A DNA stretch of 64,000 nucleotides. Source: Aristolochia californica. Taxonomy: Eukaryota > Streptophyta > Magnoliopsida > Piperales > Aristolochiaceae. The notes beneath the pieces are model-generated. The model was given only the letters and a program-made list of their open reading frames with translations. It had not been told where the DNA came from and searched no databases. The DNA lies in assembly GCA_029961685.1 (NCBI GenBank), contig JARWKL010000005.1, positions 21,232,164 through 21,296,163 of the forward strand, in the 5' to 3' direction. Positions 39,770 to 52,235 of this stretch are shown here, piece by piece. Every line of letters begins with the position of its first letter. The first letter of the stretch is position 1. The position numbers and the translations under genes were made by a program.

Positions 39770-42700
39770 AGTTAACACTCTATTAAAAAATCCCACACCT
39801 CCCCCTTTTCCTGAGGATGGGAGAACCTGATACAAAAAAACTAACAAGAGTTTACAATCCCCAAAAATTACTTGCACTATTTCGAATAATCTCTCTATGC
39901 ATTTCCATTTTAGATATATACTTTTTTCTTAAACCAAAACATGAATTTTCACTTTCACTTCATCTCGTAAATCAAAAAAAGAGATAAAAGGCAAATAGAT
40001 CTAAACAAAACGAAAATTTTAGAGCTTATATATGGAAAGAATTTAAAGCAATAGCAATTGTAAATAAATAAAATTTATTCACACACCAAAAATGAACACA
40101 AAAGTTTTGCGATCCAAGTTTGGGAAATTGCAATAGTTCAACCCTAATCGCTCTGAATTTTATCTGAAAGAGATTTTTCTTCACATGTTTTAAAAAATGG
40201 ATATGCATGCTAGAAACATGTTCAAGATGGAAATGACCTATGGATCCAAACCTTTTAAAGATAATAACATTAAATTCCCAAGTGAACGTTCAGTGGGAAA
40301 TTTACCAGAGTCAAACAAGCCATTATTTTTGCCCATTTAGAAAAAGCTGACCTAACAAAGATGATTGTAAAGTGATTTTTCATGCGTAAGAGGCTATATT
40401 TTTTTAAGGATTTACTTATAGATTTGAAGTCAACACAGTTAAAAATCCCCCACCTCCCCCTTTTCCCGATGAATTCAGAACTTGATATATAAAAACAAAA
40501 AAGAGTTTAAAATTCCTAAAAATTATAGACACTTTTTGGAATTATCTCTCTCTACATTTGTGCATTGTGCATTTCCATTTTAGATGTAAACCTTCTTCTT
40601 AAATAAAAACTTGAGTTTTCACTTTCCCTTCATCTCGCAAACAAAAAAAGAGATAAAAGGCAAATAGATCACAACAAAATGAAAATTTTAGAATTTATGT
40701 ATGGAAAGAATTTAAAGAAATAACAAATGTATGTAAAAAAAATTTATTCACACACCACAAATGAACACAAAAGTTTGGGAAATTCCACTAGTTCAACCCT
40801 AATAGCTCGAAATTTTACAAGAAAGAGATTTATCTACACATGTTTTAAATAATGGATATGCATGCTTGAAACATCTTAAAGATGTAAATGACCTATGGAT
40901 CCAAACCTTTTAATGAGAATACCAATAAATTCCCAAGTGAATGTGCGGAGGGATATTTACCCGAATCAAACAAGCCATTATTTTGACCTATAACAAAAAG
41001 CATACCAAACGATCATAGATGATTGTAAAGTGATTTATCATGCATAACGGGCTATATTTTTCCAAGGAATGACTTATGGACTAGGAGTCAACAATCAGTT
41101 AAAAATCCCCCGCCTCCCCCTTTTCCGACGTTTACAGAACCTGATATATAAAAACTAAAAAGAGTTTACAATCCCTAAAAAATACAGACACTTTTTGGAA
41201 TTATCTCTCTCTACATTTGTGCATTGTGCATTTCCATTTTAGATGTATATTTTTTTCTTAAATCAAAACTTGACTTTTCACTTTCCCTTCATCTCGTATA
41301 CTAAAAAGGAGAAAAAAGGCAAATAGATCCCAACAAAATGAAAATTTTGGAATTTATGTATGGAAATAATTTAAAGAAATTAAAAATTTTAGTAAATAAA
41401 ATTTATTCACACACCATAAATGAAGACTAAAGTTTTGTTATCCAGGTTTGGGAAATTCCACTAGTTCAACCCTAATAGTTCGGAATTTTATATGAATGAA
41501 ATTTTTCTACACATGTTTTAAAAAATTTATATACATTCTTGAAACATGTTAAATATGCAAATGACCTATGGATCCAAACATTTTAAAGAGAATAACATTA
41601 AATTCCCAAGTGAACGTGTGATGGGATATTTACCAGAGTCAAACGAGCCATTATTTTGCCCATTTACAAAATGCTGACCTAACGATCATAGATGATTGTA
41701 AAGTGATTTATCATGCGTAATAGGCTATATTTTTTTAGGGAATGACTTATGGAATGGGAGTCAACACTCAGTTAAAAAATCCCCCACCACCCCCTTTTAC
41801 CAACGATGGCAGAACCTGATACATAAAAACAAAGAAGAGTTTATAATCCCTAAAAATTACTGGCACTTTTTTGAATTATCTATCTATACATTTGTGCATT
41901 GTGCATTTTCATTTTAGATGTTTACAATTTTCTTGAATCAACACTTCAAATTTAACTTTCTCTTCATTTCGTTAACAAAAAAAATAGAAAAAAGCCAAAT
42001 AGATCACTACAAAAAGAAAATTTTAGAGTTTATGTAAGGAAAGAATTTAAAGCAATTACAAATGTTAGCATAGAAAATTTATTCACACACCACAAATGAA
42101 CACTAAAGTTTTGTTATCCAAGTTTGGGAAATTCCACTAGTTCAACCCTAATTGCTCGGAATTTTATAAGAAAGAGAGTTTTCTACACATGTTTTAAAAT
42201 ATGGATATGCATGCTTGAAACATGTTAAAGATGCAAATGACCTTTGGATCAAAACCTTTTAACCCAAGTGAACGATTGGTGGGATATTTACCCAAGTCAA
42301 ATAAGCCATTATTTTGCCCATTTACAAAAGGCTGACCTAACGGTCATAGATGATTATAAAGTGATTTATCATGTTTAATGGGCTATATTTTGGTAAGGAA
42401 TGACTTATGGATTGGGAGTCAACACTCAGTTAAAAATCCCCAGCCTCCCGTTTTTCCTGAGGATTGCAAAACCTGATATATGAAAACTAAAAAGAGTTTA
42501 CAATCCCTAAAAATTACAGACACCTTTTGGAATTATCGCTCACTACATTTGTGCATTGTGCATTTCCATTTTAGATGAATACTTTTTTCATAAATCAAAA
42601 CTTGAGTTTTTACTTTACCTTCATCTCATAAAAAAAAGTGATCAAAGGCAAATAGATGACAACAAAAAGAAAATTTTAGAGTTTATGTATGGAAAGAATT

Positions 42701-44800
42701 AAAAGAAATAACAAATGTACGTAAAGAAAATTTATTCACACACCACAAATGCACAGAAAAGTTTTGTTATCCAAGTTTGGGAAATTCAACTAATTCAACC
42801 CTTATATCTCAAAATTTTATAAGAAATGTTTTTTTCTACACAAGTTTTTAAAAGTGTATATGCATGCTTGAAACATGTTAAAGATGCAAATGACCTATGG
42901 ATCCAACCCTAATAGCTCAGAATTTTAGAAGAAATAGACTTTTTCTATACATGTTTTAAAAAATGGATATGCATGCTTGAAACATGTTAAAGATGCAAAT
43001 GACCTATGGATGTAAAACTTTTAAAGATAATAACAATAAATTCCCAAGTGAACGTGCGGTGGGATATTTACTCGAGTCAAACAAGCCATTATTTTTCCAT
43101 TTACAAAATAGCTAACCTAACGATCATGGATGATTATAAAGTGATTTCTCATGTGTAATGGGCTATATTTTTGTAAAGAATGACTTATGGATTGGGAGTC
43201 AACACTCAGTTAAAAATCCCTCGCCTCCCCCTTTTCCCGACGATTTCAGAACTTGATATATAAAAACTAAAAAGAGTTGATAATCTCTAAAAATTTCAGA
43301 AATTTTTTTGGAATTATCTCTCTCTTCATTTGTGCATTGTGCATTTCCATTTTAGATGTATACTATTTTCTTAAATCAAAACTTAGAGTATTCACTTTCA
43401 CTTCATCTCGTAAACAAAAAAAGAGATAAAAGACAAATAGATCACAACAAAATGAAAATTTTAGAGTTTAGCATGGAAAGAATTTAAAGCAATAAAAAAT
43501 GTAAGTAAAGAAAATTTATTCACACACCAGAAATGAACACAAAAGTTTTGTTATCCAAGGAAATTGAACTAATTCAACCCTTATATCACAAAATTTTATA
43601 AGAAATTTTTTTTTCTACACAAGTTTTTAAAAGTGTATATGCATGCTTGAAACATTTTAAAGATGCAAATGACCTGTGGATCCAAAACTTTTATAGATAA
43701 TAACATTAAATTCCCTAGTGAACGTTCGGTTGGATATTTACTCGAGTCAAACAAACCATTATTTTCGCCATTGACAAAAATCAAACCTAACAATCATAGA
43801 TGATTGTGAAGTGATTTATCATGCGTAACGGGCTATATTTTTGTAAGGAATGACTTATGGATAGCTGTCAACACTCAGTTAAAAATCCCCCGCCACCCCT
43901 TTTTCCCGACGATTGCTAAACCTGATATATAAAAACTAAAAAGAGTTTACAATCCATAAAAATTATAGACAATTTTTGGAATTATCTCTCTCTAAATTTG
44001 TGCATTGTGCATTTAAATTTTAGATAAATACTTTTTTCTTAAAAAAAAACATGAGTTTTCACTTTCCCTTCATCTCGTCAACAAAAAAAGAGTTAAAAGG
44101 AATATTGATCACAACAAAATGAAAATTTTAGAGTTTATGTATGGAAATAATTTAAAGTAGTAACAAATGTAAGTAAATAAAATTTATTCACACACCACAA
44201 ATGAACACTAAAGTTTTGTTATCCAAGTTTGGGAAAATTCCACTAGTTCATCGCTAATAGCTCGAAATTTTATAAGAAAAAGATTTTTCTACACATGTTT
44301 TAAGAATTGGAAATACATGCTTGAAACATGTTAAAGATGCAAATGACATATGGATCCAAACCTTTTAAAGAGAATCACATTAAATTCCAAAGTGAACATG
44401 CGTTGGGATATTTTCCCGAGTCAAACAAGCCATTATTTTCCCATTTACAAAAAAGGTTACCTAACGATCATAGATGATTGTAAAGTGATTTATCATGCAT
44501 AACGGCCAATATTTTTGTAAGAATGGACATATGGAATGGGAGTCAACACTCAGTTAAAAAATCCCCTGCCTCCCCCTTTTCCCGACGATGGCAGGACGTG
44601 ATACATAAAAATTAAGAAGAGTTTACAATCCCTAAAAATTACAGGCACTTTTTCAAATTATCTCTCTGTAAATTTTTGCATTGTGCATTTTCATTTTAGA
44701 TGTATACTTTTTCCTTGAATCAAAATATGAGATTTCACTTTCCCTTCATCTCGTAAATAAAAAAATAGAAAAAAGGAAAATCAATCACTACAAAAAGAAA
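39770..44800 (+). repeat. Interspersed related monomers (3- and 4-monomer spacing)
   Basis: Monomers at anchors 39781, 41770 and 44552 share TTAAAAAATCCC, a GATGG in place of GATTG within the GACGATTGCAG element, and GATACA in place of GATATA. The 41770 and 44552 copies also share AAGAAGAGTTTA, CATTTTCATTTTAGATGT, CTTGAATCAA and CTACAAAAAGAAAA. Offsets are 1989 bp, and 2782 bp including a 108-bp duplication; that is three and four monomers. Confidence 0.65.
42796..43011 (+). repeat. 108-bp tandem duplication inside a monomer
   Basis: CAACCCTTATATCTC at 42796 and CAACCCTAATAGCTC at 42904 begin two diverged copies of about 108 bp. The first ends GGATC, fused directly to CAACCC of the second. 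The anchor interval is 780 bp (42428 to 43208). The first copy matches the next monomer (TAATTCAACCCTTATATC, about 43568) better than its partner, again pointing to unequal exchange between monomer types. Confidence 0.8.
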
Positions 44801-47429
44801 ATTTTTGAGTTAATGTATGGAAAGAATTTAAAGCAATAAAAAATATTAGTAAAGAAAATTTATCAACACACCAAAAATGAACACAAAAGTTTTTTTTTAT
44901 CCAAGTTTGGAAAAATTCCTCTTGTTCAACCCTAATAGCACGAAATTTAATAAGATAGCGATTTTTCTACACATGTTTAAAAAAATTGATATGCATGCTT
45001 CAAACATGTTAAAGATGCAAATGACCTATGGATCCAAACTTTTTAAAGCTAATAACAATAAATTCCCAAGTGAACGTGTGGTGGGATATTTACCAGAGTC
45101 AGGCAAGCCATTATTTTGCCCATTTACAAAAAGCTGACCTAACGATCATAGATGATTGTAAAGTGATTTATCATGTGTAACAGGCTATATATTTGTTAGG
45201 AATGACTTATGGATTGGGATTCAACACTCAGTTAACAATCCCCTGCCTCCCCCTTTTTCCGATGATTGCAGAACCTGATATTTAAAAACATAAAAGAGTT
45301 TACAATCCCAAAAAATTACAGACACTTTTTCGAATTATCTCACTCTACATTTGTGCATTGTGCATTTCCATTTTAGATGTATACTTTTTTCTCAAATAAA
45401 AACTTGAGTTTTGACTTTCCCTTCATCTAGTAAAAACAAAAAGGAAATAAAAGGCAAACATATCACAACAAACTGAAAATTTTAGAGTTTATGTAAGGAA
45501 AGAATTTAAGGCAATAAAAAATGTACATAAAGAAAATTTATTCATACACCACAAATGAACACAAAAGTTTTGAAACCCAAGTTTGGCAAATTCCACTAGT
45601 TCAACCCTAATAACTCGAAAATTTATAAGAAAGAGATTTTTCTACACATGTTTTAAAAAATGGATATGCATGCTTCAAACATGTTAAAGATGCAAATGAC
45701 CTATGGATCCAACCCTATTAATGATAATAACACTAAATGCCTAAGTGAACGTGCGGTGGGATATTTACCCGAGCCAAACAAGCCATTATTTTGCCAATTT
45801 ACAAAAAGCTGACCTAACGATCATAGATGATTGTAAAGTGATTTATCATGTGTGACTGGCTATATTTTTGTAAGGAATGACTTATGGATTGGGAGTCAAC
45901 ACTCAGTAAAAAATCCCCCGCCTCCCCCATTTCCCGACGATTGCAGAACCTGATATATAAAAACTAAAAAGAGCTTACAATCCCTAAAAATTATAAACAC
46001 TTTTTGGAATTATCTCTCTCTAAATTTTTTCATTGTGCATTTCCATTTAAATGTATACTTAAATAAAAACTTGAGTTTTGACTTTCCCTTCATCTTGTAA
46101 AAAATAAATAGAAAAAAAGGCAAATAGATCACTACAAAATGAAAATTTTAGAGTTTATCTATGGTAATAATTTAAAGCAATAAAAATTATTAGTAAAGAA
46201 AATTAATTCACGCACCACTAATGAACACAAAAGTTTTGTCATCCAAGTTGGGGAAAATTGCACTAGTTCAACCATAATAACTTGGAATTTTATAAGAAAA
46301 ACATTTTTCTACACATATTTTAAAAAATGGATATGCTTGCTTAAAACATTTTAAAGATGCAAATGACCTATGTATCCAAACCTTTTAAAGATAATAACAA
46401 TCAATTCCCAAGTGAACGTGCGGTGGGATATTTACCCGAGTCAGACAAGCCATTATTTTGTCCATTTACAAAAATCTAACCTAACGATCATAGATGATTG
46501 TAAAGCGATTTATCATGTTTAATTGGCTGTATTTTTGTAAGGAATGACTTATGGATTGCGAGTCAACACTCAGTTAAAAGTCCCCCACATCCCCCTTTTC
46601 CCGACGATTGCAGAACATGGTATATAAAAAACTAAAAAGAGTTTACAATCCCTAAAAATTACAGACACTTTTTGGAATTTTGCATTGTGCATTTCAATTT
46701 TAGATGTATACTTTTTTCTTAAATCAAAACTTGAGTTTTCACTTTCCCTTCATCTCATAAACAAAAAAAGAGATAAAAGGCAAATAGATCACAACAAAAA
46801 GATAATTTTAGAGTTTATGTATGGAATGAATTTAAAGCAATAACAAATGTAAGTAAAGATAATTTATTCACACACCACAAATGAACACAAACGTTTTGTT
46901 ATCCAAGTTTGGGAAATTCCACTAGTTCAACCCTAATAGCTTGAAATTTTATAAGAAAGAGAATTTTCTACACTGTTTTAAAAAATGGATATGCATGCTT
47001 GAAACATGTTAAAGATGCAAATAACCAATGGATCAAAACCTTTTAAAGAGAATAACATTAAATTCTGAAGTGAACGTTTGGTGGGATATTTACCCGAGTC
47101 ACATAAACCATTACTTTGCGCATTTGCAAAAAGCTGACCTAACGATCATAGATGATTGTAAAGTGATTTATGATGCATAAAGGGCTATATTTTAGTAAGG
47201 AATCACTTATGGATTGGGAGTCAACACTCAATTAAAAAATTTCCGCCTCCCCATTTTCCCGACGATTGTGGAACCTGGTACATAAAATTTAAAAAGAGTT
47301 TACAAACCCTAAAAATTATAGACACTTTTTTGAAGTATCACTCTCTACATTTGTGCATTGTGCATTTTTGTTTTAGATGTATACTTTTTTCACATATCAA
47401 AACTTTAGTTTTCACTTTCCCTTCATCTT

Positions 47430-47580
47430 GTAAACAATAAACGAGAGTTTATGTATGGAAATTATTTAAAGAAATAACAAATTTAAGTAAATAAAATTTA
47501 TTCACACACCACAAATGAACACAAAAAGTTTTATAATCCAAGCTTGGGAAATTCCACTAGTTCAGCCCTATGAAAGGGAT
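47430..47580 (+). repeat. Monomer with two small deletions
   Basis: Near 47440 AAACAATAAACGAG joins directly to AGTTTATGTATGG, losing the AGATAAAAGGC to AAAATTTT stretch. Near 47569 TTCAGCCCTA joins TGAAAGGGATTTTTC, losing ATAGCTCGGAATTTTA. The anchor interval is 616 bp. Confidence 0.7.
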
Positions 47581-47856
47581 TTTTCTACAGATGTTTTAAA
47601 AAATGGATATGCATGCTTGAAACATGTTAAAGATTCAAATGACCTATGGATCCAAACCTTTTAAAGAGAATAACAATAAATTCTCAAGTGAAACTGCGGT
47701 GGGATATTTACCCGAGTCAAATAAGCCATTATTTTGCCCATTTACAAAAAGCTGACATAACCATCATAGATGATTGTAAAGTGATTTATCATGCGTATTG
47801 CGCTATATTTTTCTAAGGAATGACTTATGGATTGGGAGTCAACACTTAACCAAACC

Positions 47857-47857
<1 letters not shown>

Positions 47858-47887
<30 letters not shown>
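47858..47887 (+). repeat. Poly-C expansion (C30)
   Basis: Thirty uninterrupted C replace the C-rich element of this monomer. The flanking bases are also altered (CACTTAACCAAACCA instead of CACTCAGTTAAAAAT). It is the longest of three expansions at the same monomer position. Confidence 0.9.
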
Positions 47888-50800
47888 TTTTCCCAATGAT
47901 TGCATAACCTAAAATATAAAAAAACTAAAAAGAGTTTACAATCCCTAAAAATTACTGAAACTTTATGGAATTATCTCTCTCGACATTTATGCATTGTGAA
48001 TTTCCATTTTAGATGTATACATTTTTCTTAAATCAAAATTTGTTTTTTCACTTTCCCTTTATCTCGCAACGAAAAAAAGAGATAAAACGCAAATAGATCA
48101 CAACAAAACGATAATTTTGGAGTTTATGTATGGAAAGAATTTAAAGGAACAACAAATGTAAGTAAAGAAAATTTATTCACACACCACAAACGAACACAAA
48201 AGTTTTGTAACCAAGTTTGGGAAATTCCACTAGTCCAACCCTAATAGCTTGGAATTTTATAAGAAAGAGATTTTTCTACACATGTTTTAAAAAATGGATA
48301 TGCATGCTTGAAACATGTTAAAGATGCAAATGAATTTTGGATCCAAACTCTTTAAAGAGAATAACATTAAATTTTCAAGTGAACGAGCGGTGGGATATTT
48401 ACCCGAGTCATAGAAGCCATTATTTTGCCCATTTACAAAAACCTGACATAACGATCATAGATGATTGTAAAGTGATTTATCATGCTTAACGGGCTATATT
48501 TTTGTAAAGAAGGACTTAAGGATTGGAAGTCAACACTCAGTTAAAAATCCCCAGCCTCCCCATTTTCCCGACGATAGTAGAACCTGATATATAAAAAACT
48601 AAAAAGAATTTACAATCTCTAAAATTACAGACACTTTTTGGAATTATCTCTCTCTACGTTTGTGCATTGTATATTTCTTTTTTAGATGTAAACTTTTTTC
48701 TTAAACCAAAACTTGAGTTTCACTTTCCCTTCATCTCGTAAACAAAAACAGAGATAAAAGGCAGATAGAACACAACAAAATGAAAATTTTAGAGTTTATG
48801 TTTGGAAAGAATTTAAAGCAATAAAAAATGTAAGTATAGAAAATTTATTCACCCACCACAAATGAACACAAAATGTTTGTTATCCTAGTTTGGGAAACTC
48901 CACTAGTTCAACCCTAATAGCTTGGAATTTTATAAGAAAGAGATTTTTCAACACATGTTTTAAAAAATGGATTTGCATGCTTGGGAAACATGTTAAAGAT
49001 GCAAATGACCTTTGGATCAAAACCTTTTAAAGAGAATAACATTAAATTCCCAAGTGAACGTGAGGTGGGATATTTACCCGAGTCAAAAAAGTCATTATTT
49101 TGGCCATTTTCAAAAAGCTGACCTAACGATCATAGATGATTGTAAAGTGATTTATCATGCATAACAGACTATATTTTTGCATGGACTCTCTTATGGATTG
49201 GGAGTCAACACTCAGTTAAAAATCCCCGCCTCCCCCTTTTCCCATCGATAGCAAAACTTGATATATAAAAACTTAAAAAGAGTTTACAATCTCTAAAAAT
49301 TATAGACAATTTTTGAAATTATCTCTCTCTACTTTTGTGCATTGTGCATTTCCATTTTATATGTAAACTTTTTTCTTAAATGAAAACTTGATTTTTCACT
49401 TTCCCTTCATCTCGTAAAAAAAAAAAGAGATAAAAGCAAATAGATCACAACAAAATGAAAATTTTAGAGTTTATGTATGGAAATAATTTAAAGCAATAAC
49501 AAATGTAAGTAAAGAAAATTTATTCACACACCAGAAATGAACACAAAAGTTTTGTTATCCAAGTTTGGGAAATTGAACTAATTCAACCCTAATAGCTTGG
49601 AATTTTATAAGAGAGATTTTTCAACACATGTTTTAAAAAATGGATATGCATGCTTGGAACTTGTTGAAGATGAAAATGACCTATGGTTCCAAACCTTTTA
49701 AAGATAACAGCATTAAATTTCCAAGTGAAAGTTCGGTGGGATATTTATCGAATCAGACCAGCCATTATTTTGCCCATTTACAAAAAGCTGACCTAACGAT
49801 CATAGATGATTGTAAAGTTATTTTTCATGCGTAACGGGCTATATTTTTGTAAAGAATGACTTATGGATTGGGAGACAACACTCACTTAAAAATCCACCGC
49901 CTCCCCCTTTTCCCAACGATTGGAAAACCTAATATATAAAAAGTAAAAAGAGTTTACAATTCCTAAAAATTATAGACACTTTTTGGAATTACCTCTCTCT
50001 AAATTTGTGCATTGTGCATTTCCATTTAAGATGTATAGTTTTTTCTTCAATCAAAAGTTTAGTTTTCACTTTCCCTTCATCACGTAAACAAAAAAATTGA
50101 AAAATGGCAAATAGATCACTAAAACATGAAAATTTAAGAGTTTATGTCTGGAAAGAATTTAAAGCAATAAAAAATAAGAGTAAAGTAAATTTATTCACAC
50201 ACCACAAATGAACACAAAAGTTTGGTTATCCAAGTTTGGGAAAATTCCACTAGTTCAACCCTAATATCTCAGTATTTTATAAGAAAGAGACTTTTCTACA
50301 AATGTTTTAAAAAATGGATATGCATACTAGAAAAAAGTTAAAGATGCAAATGACCTTTGGATCCAAACCTTTTAAATATAATAATATTAAATTTCAAAGT
50401 GAACGTGCGGTGGGATATTTACCCGACTAGGACAAGCCATTATTTTGCCCATTTACAAAAAGCTGACCTAACGATCATAGATGATGGTAAAGTGATTTAT
50501 CATGCATAATGGGATATATTTTTGTATGGAATGCTTTATGGATTGGGAGTCAACACTCAGTTAAAAATCCCCCGCCTACCCCTTTTCCCGTCGATAGCAA
50601 AACTTGATATATAAAAACTTAAAAGAGTTTACAATCCCTAAAAATTATAGACACTTTTTGGAATTATCTCTCTCTAATTTTGTGCATTGTGCATTTCCAT
50701 TTTAGATGTAAACTTTTTTCTTAAGTGAAAACTTGATTTTTCACTTTCCCTTCATCTCGTAAAAAAAAAGAGATAAAAGCAAATAGATCACAACAAAATG

Positions 50801-51208
50801 AAAATTTTAGAGTTTATGTATGGAAATAATTTAAAGCAATAATAAATATAAGTAAAGAAAATTTATTCACACACCACAAATGAACACAAAAGTTTTGTTG
50901 TCCAAGTTTCGGAAATTCTACTAGTTCAACCCTAATAGCTCGGAATTTTATAAGAGAGATTTTTCAACACATGTTTTAAAAAATGGATATGCATGCTTGG
51001 AACTTGTTGAAGATGCAAATGAGCTATGGTTCCAAACCTTTTAAAGATAACAACATTAAATTCCCAAGTGAAAGTTCGGTGGGATATTTATCGAATCAGA
51101 CCAGCCATTATTTTGCCCATTTACAAAAAGCTGACCTAACGATCATAGATGATTGTAAAGTTATTTTTCATGCGTAACGGGCTATATTTTTGTAAAGAAT
51201 GACTTATG

Positions 51209-51213
51209 GATTG
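51209..51213. other. Target-site duplication, left (gypsy-type)
   Basis: GATTG directly before the element, repeated exactly at 53068-53072. Uninterrupted monomers read TTATGGATTGGGAGTC here. Confidence 0.95.
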
Positions 51214-51614
51214 TGGTACGGTCCCGGATCTGACACGTGGATTCTTTGGGAGGATCTACAATCTGCCACGGGTTACGGGTCTTCCTGGCATTACCGTAGT
51301 GGTAGTAGGAAGACATGGGGAAGACGAAAACGAAGATTAAGCCAAAGGGAAGCTTGAAAACCCTAAAGCTCGTTGAGGAGAACTCTAAGCCTCTTTACGC
51401 TAGATTTAACCTAATTCTTAATACTTCAAATCTTTTCTTTTTCATTACTCTTACCCCTTAAATAGGGTTCACCCGGTTAGGGTTTACAATAAAATATTCC
51501 AAAAATACCCCTATAAATAAAATATTCCAAAAATACCTCTATGACCTAAAACTGAAATAAAATAAAGTAAATTAAAGAAAACACTAAAATAATAATGTTA
51601 TTGCGTGCATAACA
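51214..51614 (-). repeat. 3' LTR of gypsy-type element (left copy)
   Basis: 401 bp. On the + strand it reads TGGTACGGTCCCGG to GCGTGCATAACA; on the element strand it starts TGTTATGCACGC and ends CCGTACCA. It contains a direct repeat of AAAATATTCCAAAAATACC with a 28-bp period (from 51491 and 51519) and a TATTTAA box (minus strand, about 51458-51464). Confidence 0.95.
51458..51464 (-). promoter_or_regulatory. Possible LTR TATA box
   Basis: TATTTAA on the minus strand (CCTATTTAAGGGG). The same sequence is at 52912-52918 in the right LTR, where it would drive the element transcript leftwards. This is inferred from motif and position only. Confidence 0.45.
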
Positions 51615-51660
51615 TTACACCCCCCTTGGAAAACGAGCTTGTCCTCAAGCTCGGAAGTAG
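51615..51660 (-). pseudogene. Remnant of gypsy polyprotein C-terminus
   Basis: On the minus strand the frame ending at the polypurine tract reads ELEDKLVFQGGCNVMHA, running across the tract and into the LTR. Plant Ty3/gypsy chromoviruses commonly end their polyprotein with an acidic L-E-D segment and a GG-V-M motif encoded by the polypurine tract region, so I read this as the last codons of a lost pol gene. It is only about 17 codons, so the call rests on motif and position. Confidence 0.5.
51620..51629 (-). other. Polypurine tract (gypsy-type)
   Basis: On the minus strand CCAAGGGGGGTG is followed by TAA and then the LTR start TGTTATG. This is the plus-strand primer position of an LTR element. 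Confidence 0.8.
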
Positions 51661-51734
51661 TGTCTGTATGCCGACGTCTTCACCGGTGCTGAAGTAGCAT
51701 CCGCAAAAGCTATGACGCCCCCTCTGTTCGCCCA

Positions 51735-51766
51735 TTTTTTTTTTTTTTTTGGGGGGGGAGGGGGGG
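51735..51766 (+). repeat. T16-G8-A-G7 homopolymer run
   Basis: Sixteen T, eight G, one A and seven G in a row inside the element's internal region, followed by a stretch of CCGG/CCCGG motifs. It is prone to length error and to G-quadruplex formation. Confidence 0.9.
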
Positions 51767-51834
51767 CCGGTCCGAGTTAACCTGGGTTGACCCGGTTCAA
51801 GAACCCGGTCCGGCTTGCGACTCAGCGGACCGGG

Positions 51835-51871
51835 CCGATTAAATTTTCCAAAGTTAGGAAAATTTAATCGG
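51835..51871. repeat. Perfect 15-bp hairpin
   Basis: CCGATTAAATTTTCC (51835-51849) and its exact reverse complement (51857-51871) flank the 7-base loop AAAGTTA. It is an AT-rich stem in an otherwise GC-rich region, with no T-run typical of a bacterial terminator. In an element transcript it would fold as a stable RNA stem; function unknown. Confidence 0.85.
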
Positions 51872-52002
51872 GAGTCGTCTTCTTCCTTCGGCGGCTCCCG
51901 AACTCTGCGGTCGGCGGTTCCGTTCCTCACGGCACCGACGATTACCGGCGACGTTCGTCTCCTTCCTCTCTCCCGGCACCGACGGAATCGCATGAATTTT
52001 CG

Positions 52003-52235
52003 GTGGCGAATCGCAGCCCGTCAGGGCTTCGCCGCCTGGATAGTTTCCGAGACAGAGGGGTCTCGGAAACTTGTAAATCGTCGTTCCTCAGCCTCCCAGA
52101 ACCGAGATCCCTTGCGGAAAAGTTGCTTATGGCGCCGACGAACTATTTTGCTTCGCCGGTGGCGACGAGAAGCCCGCTGAGGCGTCGCCGCTTGGAATTT
52201 TTCCGAGACAGAGGGCTCTCGGGTAGTTTGTCGAC
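52003..52235 (-). repeat. Diverged internal duplication, about 150-bp offset
   Basis: GCGAATCGCAGCCCG..GGCTTCGCCGCCTGGATAGTTTCCGAGACAGAGGGG (about 52003-52060) recurs in altered form as GCGACGAGAAGCCCG..GCGTCGCCGCTTGGAATTTTTCCGAGACAGAGGGC (about 52151-52215). The first copy also forms a 10-bp hairpin, GTTTCCGAGA (52043) against TCTCGGAAAC (52061). The duplication shows in the encoded frame as two PSVSE-containing segments. Confidence 0.7.

Larger units (their letters stand above)
31184..51213 (+). repeat. Satellite array, block 2 (30 copies)
   Basis: Same family and orientation as block 1. Anchors lie near 31258, 31932, 32605, 33248, 33913, 34587, 35255, 35763, 36433, 37089, 37762, 38436, 39107, 39781, 40437, 41097, 41770, 42428, 43208, 43877, 44552, 45230, 45905, 46572, 47230, 47846, 48539, 49214, 49884 and 50559. 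Most intervals are 656-678 bp. The first monomer completes the one broken by the copia insertion, and the last is broken by the gypsy-type insertion. No gene is seen. Open frames at 36519, 37890, 44877, 49640 and 50983 follow the monomer and are interrupted in other copies. Confidence 0.97.

Noticed and set aside
51735..51766. T-run after the C-rich/GC-rich region as a transcription terminator
   Set aside because: It is inside a retrotransposon of a eukaryote and lacks an adjacent stem; a homopolymer run is the simpler description.
51598..51993. 131-codon minus-strand frame ending GGVMLCTQ across the polypurine tract
   Set aside because: The ending is suggestive, but the frame reading ELEDKLVFQGG fits the polyprotein-tail pattern better, and the rest of this frame is low-complexity Arg/Pro translation of homopolymers.
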